The translations under genes and the position numbers were made by a program. 64,000 nucleotides of DNA from Endozoicomonas sp. OPT23 (lineage in GTDB: Bacteria; Pseudomonadota; Gammaproteobacteria; Pseudomonadales; Endozoicomonadaceae): contig NZ_PPFD01000001.1 in NCBI RefSeq assembly GCF_009653635.1, forward strand, positions 411,595 through 475,594, in the 5' to 3' direction. Below the pieces are notes generated by a model, which was given only the letters and a program-made list of their open reading frames with translations, ran no database searches and was not told the DNA's origin. Shown here in pieces: positions 28,815 to 37,126 of the stretch (the stretch's first letter is position 1; each line of letters starts with the position of its first letter).

Positions 28815-30005
28815 ATGAAAGAGCTGGGCCAAGGTCAAGGTGAAGCTAAAGAGGTGAAAGAGGTGTTTGACACAGCGCAGCTGGAAGCCTTTATTAAACC
28901 AACCTTTGAAGATAAAAAAGTACATCCGGGAATGCCGCCATTGGCCAAAGCTTCAAAGCCGGTGTCCTTTTTTGAATTCTGGCCTAGCGGCCTTATCTAT
29001 TTTCCAGTTGTGATTCAGTGGCTCTGGCTGTCTATTCGTTATCGGGGTATCAGCCTTCCGCTCAACAGTAATCCAGGGATCACTCTGAGCGGTATGGTTG
29101 GTGAGTCCAAAGCTGAAATATTTTCTATTGCCAAGGATAAGGCCTGCGAGCGGATAGCTCCATGGTGTTTACTGAGCGACTGGGATTCTCCGGAGAACGC
29201 TCTCTGGCAAGCCAGACAATTGATGGGAAGTATCGGGCTCGATTTTCCGGTTGTTGCCAAACCTGATATTGGTTGCCGTGGAGCAGGTGTTCAGATCATT
29301 CGTTCCCCTGAACAGCTAAGTGACTATGTTCTGAGTTTTCCTGAACAGGGGAAGATTGTTCTCCAGAAACTGGTTCCCTATGAGGCAGAAGCCGGTATTT
29401 TCTATATCCGCTATCCGGGCGAAAATAGGGGCAAGATATTTTCCATTACTTTGAAATACCCGCCTTATATTGTTGGTGACGGGCACTCAACCCTTCAACA
29501 ACTCATTGATAAAGATCCAAGGTCAAGCCTTCTTTCCGAGCTGTACCTAAAGCGTCACAGTCATAGGTTGAATGAAGTTATTCCTGAAAATCAGCCTTTC
29601 AGACTGGCATTTGCCGGCAGTCACAGCAGAGGGTGTATTTTCAGAGATGGCTGTGAATTTATTACCGAGGCTATGGAAAAGTCCTTTGATAAAGTCGCTG
29701 ATGGGCTGCCTGAATTCTACTACGGAAGAATAGATATTCGTTTTAGAGATATAGACTCCCTAATGAATGGCGAAAACTATCATATACTTGAAATAAATGG
29801 TGCCAGCAGTGAAGCCGGTCATATCTGGGATTGCCGCAGTTCTCTGAAAGAAGTTTATCGGGTTCTTTTTTATCAGTATCGCACCCTGTTTCGTTTAGGT
29901 TTTCTAAACAGACGTCGAGGTTTTCGTTCTCCTTCCCTGTTCAGCTTGTTGGCGTCCTGGAAGAAAGAGCGGGAGCTTGTCAGGCATTATCCGGATACTG
30001 AATAG
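28815..30005 (+). CDS. ATP-grasp family protein, D-Ala-D-Ala ligase-like
   Basis: A 396-residue protein whose middle and C-terminal parts follow an ATP-grasp pattern: FPVVAKPDIGCRGAGVQII (nucleotide-binding Lys and Gly-rich loop), KIVLQKLVPYEAEAGIFYIRYP, and a metal-binding end YYGRIDIRFRD...YHILEINGASSEAG. ATP-grasp enzymes join a carboxylate to an amine or thiol through an acyl-phosphate. The N-terminal 100 residues contain a short hydrophobic stretch (GLIYFPVVIQWLWLSI) that may touch the membrane. It is encoded directly after the DedA gene, which suggests an envelope-related job. The substrate is unknown. Confidence 0.7.
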   Translation: MKELGQGQGEAKEVKEVFDTAQLEAFIKPTFEDKKVHPGMPPLAKASKPVSFFEFWPSGLIYFPVVIQWLWLSIRYRGISLPLNSNPGITLSGMVGESKAEIFSIAKDKACERIAPWCLLSDWDSPENALWQARQLMGSIGLDFPVVAKPDIGCRGAGVQIIRSPEQLSDYVLSFPEQGKIVLQKLVPYEAEAGIFYIRYPGENRGKIFSITLKYPPYIVGDGHSTLQQLIDKDPRSSLLSELYLKRHSHRLNEVIPENQPFRLAFAGSHSRGCIFRDGCEFITEAMEKSFDKVADGLPEFYYGRIDIRFRDIDSLMNGENYHILEINGASSEAGHIWDCRSSLKEVYRVLFYQYRTLFRLGFLNRRRGFRSPSLFSLLASWKKERELVRHYPDTE

Positions 30006-30040
30006 CTGCTTTATCAGCAGTGTCAGAAAGGAGAGCAAAT

Positions 30041-30505
30041 ATGGTGGCCAGACTCAAAGGATTGAGACTGCAAATCACACTGCTGGGGTTGTTATTCTTG
30101 TCAGCTGGAGCTATCGCCAGCAAAGATATTTATACCGGCTGGTTTAGTAATACCGCTGTCAGTGGCTATGATTCAGTGGCTTATTTCACTGAAAGCAAGG
30201 CGGTTAAAGGCAGTGCCCGTTTCAAGTTCAAACACAAGGGTGCCGAATGGCACTTTTCATCAGAAAAACATCTGAAGATGTTTCAGCAGAACCCTGAAAA
30301 GTACAGTCCGCAGTTCGGCGGTTACTGTGCCTGGGCGGTCGCTGCCAGAAAGCAGAGAGCACCAGGTGATCCGAATTACTGGAAGATTGTCGATGGTCGT
30401 TTGTATCTGAATTACGATTCAGAAATTCAGAAAAAATGGCTTCAGGATATTCCCGGTTTTATTAAGCGAGCCAATGAAAACTGGCCGAAAATGACTACCC
30501 GTTAA
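30041..30505 (+). CDS. Exported YHS-domain protein
   Basis: A 154-residue protein with an N-terminal signal or anchor (LRLQITLLGLLFLSAGAIAS) and a YHS-like domain: GYDSVAYFTESKAVKGS, FKHKGAEWHFSSEKHLKMFQQNPEKY and the single-Cys FGGYCAWAVA. Such periplasmic proteins are thought to bind metal or respond to redox state. The ATG at 30041 is favoured by AAAGGAG 9 bases upstream over a GTG at 30020. Its TAA stop is formed by the TTAA end of repeat copy C. The next gene encodes a DoxX-like membrane protein. Confidence 0.8.
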   Translation: MVARLKGLRLQITLLGLLFLSAGAIASKDIYTGWFSNTAVSGYDSVAYFTESKAVKGSARFKFKHKGAEWHFSSEKHLKMFQQNPEKYSPQFGGYCAWAVAARKQRAPGDPNYWKIVDGRLYLNYDSEIQKKWLQDIPGFIKRANENWPKMTTR

Positions 30506-30594
30506 GTGCGTGGATATATGAATTCAGACGTTGTTTTTCCGTCGAAGGCGGGCAAATAGCGGTGAGATATTCGATGGCGTGTCTACACACTTAA
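30502..30594. repeat. Dispersed palindromic intergenic element, copy C
   Basis: Ends TTAAGTGCGTGGATATATGA and (reverse complement of right end) TTAAGTGTGTAGACACG form imperfect terminal inverted repeats; TTAA occurs at both outer edges. The core here is degenerate, keeping only GGCGGGCAAA on the right. The left TTAA supplies the stop codon of the YHS gene. Confidence 0.7.
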
Positions 30595-30610
30595 ATAACA
30601 GGAGCTTGTT

Positions 30611-31057
30611 ATGAAAAACGGTTTGAAGTGGTTGTTAAGCATTTATATCGCGTTTGTATTTATTCAGTCGTTGTTTTTTAAATTCTCGGACGCCTATGAA
30701 ACGATTTATATCTTTTCAACGCTCGGGAACTGGTCCGGTTTTGAGTGGTTCGCAGACTATGGTGCCTATGGAGTCGGCATTGTTGAATTGATCGCTGCGA
30801 TTTTACTGCTGATACCTGCAAGCAGGCTTTATGGAGCAGGTATTGCGGTGGGTGTTATGGCGGGAGCTGTTTATTTCCACCTTTTCACGCCTCTCGGTAT
30901 CGAGATGCCCGAGTTCGACGAACTGGGTAATATCACTGGCTACGATGGCGGGCTGCTGTTCTATAACGCTTGTGGTGTGTTCATTTCAGCCATTGTCCTT
31001 GCTCTCTGGGAACTCACCTCTACAGATAACTGGATAAAAAGAACCTTTCTGAGCTGA
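30611..31057 (+). CDS. DoxX-like small membrane protein
   Basis: A 148-residue protein with four predicted membrane helices (WLLSIYIAFVFIQSLFFKF, YGVGIVELIAAILLLI, YGAGIAVGVMAGAVYFHLF, LLFYNACGVFISAIVLALW) and an acidic loop EMPEFDELGNITGYDGG. The pattern FxKFSDAYE followed by G-x-VEL resembles DoxX/DoxD-type proteins, some of which act in thiol oxidation or oxidative stress. AGGAG precedes the ATG. It lies after the YHS-domain gene with repeat copy C between them. The function is uncertain. Confidence 0.65.
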   Translation: MKNGLKWLLSIYIAFVFIQSLFFKFSDAYETIYIFSTLGNWSGFEWFADYGAYGVGIVELIAAILLLIPASRLYGAGIAVGVMAGAVYFHLFTPLGIEMPEFDELGNITGYDGGLLFYNACGVFISAIVLALWELTSTDNWIKRTFLS

Positions 31058-31074
31058 TTGCCGCTAATGTCCTC

Positions 31075-31101
31075 AGACATGGAGATAATTCCTCCATGTC
31101 T
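31075..31101 (+). terminator. Terminator after the DoxX-like gene
   Basis: Perfect 10-bp arms AGACATGGAG and CTCCATGTCT with a 7-base loop, followed by a pyrimidine-rich tract. Confidence 0.65.
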
Positions 31102-31387
31102 GCCTCTCTTGAACTAGTCTTCGCCTCTGACACAGGAAATTCACTGGTTGTTAACAGTACTGTCATTTCTGCTTTCTAGTCTTGTTCATAGAAGCCAGCT
31201 TGGTCATTATAAAGTCAGGAGTCTGGGGTATGACGGATATTTTGAAGTCTTGTCACGTCAGGTTGGCTTCTATGCAGTCTCTGGAAACAGAGTATTTAAT
31301 CATCGGAGGATCAATATTGGTTCCGGTGGTGCAATAAGAGGTTGTTCAAACAGCCTCTAAGCATAAGAGCCCTGATAAGGACAGCTG
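31102..31387. other. Structured non-coding gap before the OlsF-like gene
   Basis: It contains an 11-bp inverted repeat CATAGAAGCCA (31187-31197) and TGGCTTCTATG (31264-31274), 66 bases apart, and a hairpin AGAGGTTGTT/AACAGCCTCT (31337-31358) just before the downstream gene. A 70-codon frame here looks random. It may be a long 5' leader or hold a small RNA. Confidence 0.35.
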
Positions 31388-33169
31388 ATGAGCCCTGAAA
31401 CTTCACCTTTCCGCTTGCCCAAGGTAACCCGTACCGGCTGGCCTGAAGCCTTTGCCGAATGGCTACTGGGTCTTAAGACCATGGACAGCCTTTACCGGAG
31501 TGAGGTGCGTGAAAAGTACCACTACAGGGAATTCCTGAAAGTGGTTCTGAAAATCTTTCAGGTGAACCACACCGTATCTGCCGGTTCCCTTGACTCTGTT
31601 CCTACTACAGGCTCATCGGTCGTTGTCGCCAATCACCCTTTTGGTGGCATTGAAGGTGTAGCGCTGGCTGATCTGCTGTTGAAGGCTCGGCCTGACGTTA
31701 AGGTTCTGACCAACGAAATCCTTTGCCGCATTGAAGAACTCCAGGATCTCTTTATTGGAGTGGATGTTCTCAGTGCCAATGCCCGCAAGAAGAATCAGAA
31801 AGCCATTGAAGAGGCGCAGCAGTGGGTAGCGGATGGCCATATGTTGCTGATTTTTCCTGCAGGCGAAGTGTCCAGTTATAGTTTCCCTCTCAAGCAGGTT
31901 ACAGACCCCAAGTGGCGCAACACTGCTTCCCGCATTGCCCGGCAGACTTCTGCCAATATTACGCCCGTTTTTGTTGAAGGTCGTAATGGCTGGTTTTTTC
32001 ATTTTCTGGGAATTATTCATCCCAAGCTAAGAACGGTCAGACTGATTAGAGAACTGTTGAACAAGAGAGGCTCAACTATAGGCTTCAGAATTGGTAAGTC
32101 ACTGACACCTAATGACTACCGTTCGATGGAGTCGGACTCAGCACTGACCAGCTATCTTCGACTGCATACTTATCTATTGTCTGCCCATGACCCTGAGCAG
32201 AAGACACATAATGAAACTCAACCGGTTGGAGCTGGTGATGTGGAGCCGGTTGCTGAAGAGATAGCGCCAGAATTTTTAGCTGCTGATGTCTCTGCCCTGG
32301 CGGATGAATGTTTGCTGCTGGAAAAAAACGAGATGGCTGTTTATTGCGCTTCAGCCGAGCAGCTTCCCAATATTCTTCCCCAGATCGGTCGGCTTAGAGA
32401 GCTGACATTCCGTGGTGTCGGTGAAGGAACAGGTTTTCCCCGGGATCTTGATAAATATGACGAATATTACCTGCATCTTTTCCTGTGGAATCGTGACAAA
32501 CAGGAAATAGTCGGTGCCTATCGAATCGGGCAGGTGGATCGAATCCTTCGCGAAAAAGGTATTCATGGCATCTACTCAAGAAGTCTCTTTCGGTATCACG
32601 CTGACTTTATCCACAGAATGGGTACCTGTCTGGAAATGGGGCGCTCTTTTATTGTTCCGGAATACCAGCGCAGTCTTGGGTCGTTGATGATGCTCTGGAA
32701 AGGCATCGGTGCTTATGTGGCTGCTAATCCCTGGTATCGGGTTTTATTTGGCCCGGTCAGTATCAGTAGTGACTACCGTGAGATATCCCGTCAGCTTATG
32801 GCGGGTTGCCTGTCTGTGAATAACTCGGATCAGGTTCTGCAAGAGCTGGTACAACCGACAACGCCGATGAAACGAGGCAGAAAGCAGTTCTGGAACCCCG
32901 CAGACTTGCGTGGTGTGGTTGATATCGAGCAGCTGTCATTGCTGGTTCAGCAATTGGAAAAAGATAACAAGGGTATTCCGGTTCTGCTCAAACAATACCT
33001 GAAACTGCGTGGAGAGCTGGCCGCTTTTAATGTTGATCCTGATTTTAACAATGCCCTGGACGGATTGATTATTGTTGATTTGATGAAGGTCGATGAACGC
33101 ACCCTGAATAAATACATGGGAGCGGCTGGGGCCAAAGCTTTCATGGAATACAACAGAACAGCTGCCTAG
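31388..33169 (+). CDS. Bifunctional PlsC-like/GNAT acyltransferase, probable ornithine-lipid synthase OlsF
   Basis: A 593-residue fusion. The N-terminal half is a lysophospholipid-type acyltransferase with VVVANHPFGGIEG (catalytic His motif, residues about 79-91), ILCRIEEL and the FPAGEVSS motif (FPEG equivalent). After an acidic linker (about 275-300) comes a GNAT-type acyltransferase related to OlsB/hemolysin-like proteins, with LRELTFRGVGEGTG, DKYDEYYLHLFLWN, GAYRIGQ and EMGRSFIVPEYQRSLGSLMMLWKG. This domain order is that of OlsF, which makes ornithine lipids by N-acylating ornithine (GNAT half) and then O-acylating it (PlsC half). Ornithine lipids are phosphorus-free membrane lipids. AAGGA precedes the ATG. 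Confidence 0.75.
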   Translation: MSPETSPFRLPKVTRTGWPEAFAEWLLGLKTMDSLYRSEVREKYHYREFLKVVLKIFQVNHTVSAGSLDSVPTTGSSVVVANHPFGGIEGVALADLLLKARPDVKVLTNEILCRIEELQDLFIGVDVLSANARKKNQKAIEEAQQWVADGHMLLIFPAGEVSSYSFPLKQVTDPKWRNTASRIARQTSANITPVFVEGRNGWFFHFLGIIHPKLRTVRLIRELLNKRGSTIGFRIGKSLTPNDYRSMESDSALTSYLRLHTYLLSAHDPEQKTHNETQPVGAGDVEPVAEEIAPEFLAADVSALADECLLLEKNEMAVYCASAEQLPNILPQIGRLRELTFRGVGEGTGFPRDLDKYDEYYLHLFLWNRDKQEIVGAYRIGQVDRILREKGIHGIYSRSLFRYHADFIHRMGTCLEMGRSFIVPEYQRSLGSLMMLWKGIGAYVAANPWYRVLFGPVSISSDYREISRQLMAGCLSVNNSDQVLQELVQPTTPMKRGRKQFWNPADLRGVVDIEQLSLLVQQLEKDNKGIPVLLKQYLKLRGELAAFNVDPDFNNALDGLIIVDLMKVDERTLNKYMGAAGAKAFMEYNRTAA

Positions 33170-33189
33170 AACGTTCTGGCAGTATGCAT

Positions 33190-33702
33190 CTAGGCAGTTT
33201 GAACTGCTCTGTGCAGGCGGGTTGATGCTGCAACGCCAAAGTTTTTGGGTACTTTCATTCCGCCCTGTTCCATTAACAGAGCAATCATGGCCAGATGATG
33301 AGTTGTGTGACCCTGTAAAAATAACAACTCACGGCTGACATTACTGCTGGTTTGTATTGAGTTATCTGTATCAAGCACTGCGAAAATTTCAACGGTTCCC
33401 TGATGGTTATCAACTGTGGGGCTGTTAAGCATCAGGCGAACATTTTTCAGGTAATCCACCGCGAGTTCTATCGACTCTTCGAGTTCAATATTTCTTGGGC
33501 GGTTATCGTAATCTATGACACCGAAATCCAGCCCTTTGAAAAAACACTGGTAGAACTCAATGATATGCCTGACATGAGTACCAATAGAACTGGATACAGC
33601 AGAAGAATGATTCTGGTACTGAGAGTCGGACAGAGATTGAAGAACACATTCCAGCTCAGTTAATGAACTGTCATTAAACTGGCAGGCTTCAGCTAGAGTC
33701 AT
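33190..33702 (-). CDS. DinB-superfamily protein
   Basis: A 170-residue four-helix-bundle protein with the His pattern of the DinB/YfiT metal-binding superfamily: HVRHIIEFYQ in the second helix and QGHTTHHLAMIALLME near the C-terminus. Members are metal-dependent thiol transferases or damage-inducible proteins of unknown activity. The ATG at 33702 is preferred over a TTG two codons upstream. It is convergent with the OlsF-like gene, with only 20 bases between stops. No operon partner. Confidence 0.7.
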   Translation of the reverse strand: MTLAEACQFNDSSLTELECVLQSLSDSQYQNHSSAVSSSIGTHVRHIIEFYQCFFKGLDFGVIDYDNRPRNIELEESIELAVDYLKNVRLMLNSPTVDNHQGTVEIFAVLDTDNSIQTSSNVSRELLFLQGHTTHHLAMIALLMEQGGMKVPKNFGVAASTRLHRAVQTA

Positions 33703-33943
33703 GACCAATCCGGTTTTTATGCATTTGTAAATCAGTCTGTCACACGCTTTCAGGGTTTGCCAATGGAATGTTGGCGATAGCGGCTAATCTGGTTAGAATG
33801 CCTCGATAATTGTCCTCTCCTGATTGTCAGAACCTTGTCTTATAAGCGCAACTTAAAGCTTATAAATACAAGAAACAAACCTGACAGTAGCGATGAAGAG
33901 TGGTGACATAGAACAATGAAACCAATGACCAGAGGGTTGATAG

Positions 33944-34336
33944 ATGAGTAGCATTCCATCTGAGCTGCGTTACGTACGTTCCCACGAGTGGATCCGCATT
34001 GAAGACGACGGTACTGCAGTTATCGGTATTACCGAGCATGCTCAGGAGTCCCTTGGGGACGTAGTCTTTGTGGAACTGCCAGAAGTGGGCGCGATTCTGG
34101 CTGCAGACGATGAAGCTGGTGTTGTTGAATCCGTAAAAGCCGCTTCCGACATCTATGCACCACTTTCCGGTGAAGTTGTTGCTGTTAACGAAACTCTGGA
34201 AGATGCTCCGGAAACCGTGAACGGTTCTTCTTACCAGGATGGCTGGTTCTTCAAGCTGAAGCTTTCTGACGAAGGCCAGCTGACAGAGCTGATGGATGCA
34301 GAAGCTTACGCTGAGTTTGTTGATTCTGAATCCTGA
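33944..34336 (+). CDS. gcvH: Glycine cleavage system H protein
   Basis: A 130-residue lipoyl carrier that shuttles the aminomethyl group between the P, T and L proteins of glycine cleavage. The lipoylated lysine is Lys65 in [15 protein letters not shown]; the N-terminal YVRSHEWIR and [19 protein letters not shown] are typical. Normal length. GAGGG precedes the ATG. gcvT and gcvP, often adjacent, are not in the window, so this gene is separated from its partners. Confidence 0.96.
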   Translation: MSSIPSELRYVRSHEWIRIEDDGTAVIGITEHAQESLGDVVFVELPEVGAILAADDEAGVVESVKAASDIYAPLSGEVVAVNETLEDAPETVNGSSYQDGWFFKLKLSDEGQLTELMDAEAYAEFVDSES

Positions 34337-34521
34337 TCTGTATCAAGTCTTTGCTAAAAAGAAGTGATGAACAAGCCTCGAATATTTCGGGGCTGCTATT
34401 TTTGTGAAATCCTTTCATCACTCAGGGTGATGAAAAAGTATTTCTTTGCTCATGGCTGTTTTATAAGTTCGATGAAATACTATTTCCGGACAATGGTTTC
34501 ACGCAGGAACAAGCCGTCCTT

Positions 34522-35280
34522 ATGATGAATGACGATCAGCTGCTTAGATACAGTCGACAGATCATGTTGCCTCAGGTGGATATTGAAGGTCAGGAGCGCA
34601 TATTGGACGCTCATGTCCTGCTGGTGGGCATGGGGGGGCTCGGTTGTCCGGCCGCGATGTATCTGGCTGCTGCCGGTATAGGCAGATTAACCATTATTGA
34701 TCCGGACGTAGTGGATATGACCAATCTGCAGCGTCAGGTGGCTTTCTCCACCGATGATATTGGTCAGTTTAAAGTGGATGCCGCTGCTGCAAGAATCAGT
34801 GCAATCAATCCGGGGGTTCAGGTAACTACTATCAGCCGGAAGCTCAATGAAGCGGAACTGATGGAAGTGATCGAACAGTGCGATCTGGTACTGGATGCCA
34901 CCGATAATTTTGACAGCCGTTTTGCCATCAATCGTTGCTGTGTTGAGCATCAGGTACCACTGGTTTCCGGAGCAGCTATTCGACTCAATGGTCAACTGAC
35001 TGTTTTTGATCATCTTCAGAACGATGCTCCTTGCTATCGCTGTCTCTATTCGGAAGATGTTGCAGAAGACCTCAGTTGCTCTGAAAGTGGTATTCTTGGT
35101 CCGGTGGTAGGCACCATTGGTACCATGCAGGCGCTGGAAGCCATCAAATTACTGACAGGGTTTGGTAAGTCACTGAGTGGAAGGCTGCTGATTTTTGATG
35201 CCAGCACAATGGAGTGGCAGACAATGGGACTTCAGAAAGACCCGGACTGCCCAGTCTGCAGTAAGGCTGATAAAGGGTAA
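34522..35280 (+). CDS. moeB: Molybdopterin-synthase adenylyltransferase (MoeB/ThiF family)
   Basis: A 252-residue E1-like enzyme. LLRYSRQIMLPQV at the N-terminus, the nucleotide-binding GMGGLGCPAAMYLAAAG, the Arg segment DMTNLQRQV, DATDNFDSR and two zinc-binding CxxC motifs (CYRC and CPVC) are present. MoeB adenylates the C-terminus of MoaD so that it can become a thiocarboxylate for molybdopterin synthesis; ThiF or HesA-type roles are less likely but cannot be excluded. The molybdoenzyme MsrP encoded at 60577 would need this cofactor. Confidence 0.85.
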   Translation: MMNDDQLLRYSRQIMLPQVDIEGQERILDAHVLLVGMGGLGCPAAMYLAAAGIGRLTIIDPDVVDMTNLQRQVAFSTDDIGQFKVDAAAARISAINPGVQVTTISRKLNEAELMEVIEQCDLVLDATDNFDSRFAINRCCVEHQVPLVSGAAIRLNGQLTVFDHLQNDAPCYRCLYSEDVAEDLSCSESGILGPVVGTIGTMQALEAIKLLTGFGKSLSGRLLIFDASTMEWQTMGLQKDPDCPVCSKADKG

Positions 35281-35332
35281 ACGTTAGCAGTTGGGTGCTG
35301 CTAATCAGGTGAACCAGGGCTGAAGGAGAGGA

Positions 35333-35593
35333 TCAGCCCTGAAAACGATCTACTTCAGAAAGCAGGCGTTGCTTATAATCGTTGTCCAGTTCATTCCAGT
35401 GAGCACCGATCAATGCTCCTTCCATGGCATAAAGCAATACCTTGGAAACTTTGAAACCACGATCTCTTACTTTGCAGTATGCAGCTACTGATCCAACTTC
35501 ATGGAGTTGCTCCAGTGTTCTGATACCAACAGCGTTAAGCCATTGTACTGAAGTTTTTCCAAGGTTTTTCGTTTCGATCAGATCGGTTGCCAT
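35333..35593 (-). CDS. Stand-alone TfoX C-terminal domain protein
   Basis: An 86-residue protein matching the helix-hairpin-helix-like C-terminal domain of TfoX/Sxy: LGKTSVQWLNAVGIRTLEQLHEVGSVAAY and LLYAMEGALIGAHWNELD. Full TfoX proteins activate competence genes with CRP; single-domain versions are common and of unclear function. AGGA precedes the ATG. It converges with moeB. Together with comF at 12793 it hints at a competence capacity, but the link is weak. Confidence 0.8.
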   Translation of the reverse strand: MATDLIETKNLGKTSVQWLNAVGIRTLEQLHEVGSVAAYCKVRDRGFKVSKVLLYAMEGALIGAHWNELDNDYKQRLLSEVDRFQG

Positions 35594-35743
35594 GCCTGTT
35601 TCCTGTTAAACCAATGCGTCCGTGATGGGTTCTTAATATTACGGATCGTCAGAAGTAATCTTCTTTTAATGATTAAAGGATAGACCAGTATTCTCAGCTG
35701 CCTTGACATGAAAGACTAAGACAGCTGAAAAATAAAAAATAGA

Positions 35744-36907
35744 TCAGTTCAGGTGAGAGGCAAACGCGCTTTTTAATTGCTGTTCCCAGTCGCTGTCATT
35801 GGTATGTAGGACGATGGTTTTCTTTTTTTCCTCGGCAGTTAAAGGCTCTTCCCATTGTTGTTGCTGATCAATCAAATCAAATGTTGCTTCTGAAGCATCA
35901 GCGTTACTGGACTGACGTTTTGTAATTCTAACCTTCAGTATTTCTCTGGGTGCCAGACATTTGACGATGAGTGCGGGTACATTAAGCTCATCCGCCAGAG
36001 TCAAAAACATGCCTCGTTCTGTCTGCTTTAAAGAAGCCCCATCAATAACCACAGAAGTGTGGGTTTCAATGATTTTGATAGCAGCCTGTTTGATCAGTGC
36101 ATAGGTCTTTTCTGTGGCTGCAGACGTGTAAATATCAATACCAGCATCAGTACTGTTTGCCAGTGCTGAAAGCCCATACATTCGTTTGCGCTCAACATCA
36201 GTTCTCAGAATCAGGGCGTTAAAGTGCTCGGAAATTTCTTTGGAAACCGTCGTTTTTCCTGTGCCGGATAATCCCTGCATGACAATGATAAAAGGTTGTT
36301 TGTTTTGGCAATAGCTACTGGCAAGCTCGATATAGCGACGACAGGTTTTCAGCGTTTCGGGCGACTGATCTGTCTTAAGAAGGTTCCCTGCTGCTGACAC
36401 AGCATGAAACACTTTGTAGAAAGCAAACAGTGGCAGACCTGCGTAGTCACCTGTGATCTCAAGGTAACGATTAACAGCAGCGGCGGTTAGATGACTCAGA
36501 TCGAGGCTGTCCAGCTGAACGATAAATAAAGCTAAATCTGAAAGGGTATCTGCCCATGGGGTTTGGTGAATATCCAGAGAGATATTGCATTGCTCCAGGC
36601 AAGACACGAGGGGACTTAACCGAACAAAACCATCGTCTTTTCGGTCATCCAGCAGAAACAGCAGCTTTAGATATTGGTCAGCGGTCCATTTTGAGAGTTG
36701 TTTCAGATCTTCGCCATCACGCTGTTCGTTCAGCAGTGTGGTGATTTCATCAATATTCTGGTTGGCATCAAGCCATACCTGTTGGGCAGTGCCATCATCG
36801 CTGAAGATGTCACTGGTTTCAGCTGATTGGTGACGTTCTGCTAGCAGTCGTGCTGCTTTAATAACCTGATTTCTGGTTATGAGTTCCTTGCTCACAGACA
36901 GTTCCAT
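35744..36907 (-). CDS. P-loop kinase with degenerate N-terminal region (COG0645-like)
   Basis: A 387-residue protein. The C-terminal 190 residues are an AAA/adenylylsulfate-kinase-like P-loop domain: FIIVMQGLSGTGKTTVS (Walker A), LRTDVERKRMYGL and VVIDGASLKQTERG. This resembles the ATP-binding half of bifunctional aminoglycoside-phosphotransferase/kinase proteins of about 500 residues. Here the N-terminal portion (residues 1-190) is shorter and lacks a recognisable APH catalytic HGD motif, so it is truncated or diverged. Substrate unknown. It is divergent from mrcB. Confidence 0.65.
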   Translation of the reverse strand: MELSVSKELITRNQVIKAARLLAERHQSAETSDIFSDDGTAQQVWLDANQNIDEITTLLNEQRDGEDLKQLSKWTADQYLKLLFLLDDRKDDGFVRLSPLVSCLEQCNISLDIHQTPWADTLSDLALFIVQLDSLDLSHLTAAAVNRYLEITGDYAGLPLFAFYKVFHAVSAAGNLLKTDQSPETLKTCRRYIELASSYCQNKQPFIIVMQGLSGTGKTTVSKEISEHFNALILRTDVERKRMYGLSALANSTDAGIDIYTSAATEKTYALIKQAAIKIIETHTSVVIDGASLKQTERGMFLTLADELNVPALIVKCLAPREILKVRITKRQSSNADASEATFDLIDQQQQWEEPLTAEEKKKTIVLHTNDSDWEQQLKSAFASHLN

Positions 36908-37126
36908 TCTTTAAAAGTCATTATTGTGGATACATGCACAGCGTAAGTTTTCAAATGAAATGACTGTGATTCAATTTATGGGCGGGAATTATACCTGTCT
37001 GAATGAAAACAGCTATTGCAGTGTCTGAATATGCAGTTCCAGATGATAAGAACCGCAGCGATGGTCTGAAACCAAGGATATTCCATAGCGTTATTACGGT
37101 GCTCTTTTGCCGTATAATCGTGAACC

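Noticed and set aside
31148..31360. 70-codon frame in the gap before the OlsF-like gene
   Set aside because: No ribosome binding site or recognisable pattern, and it covers inverted repeats; better explained as non-coding structure.
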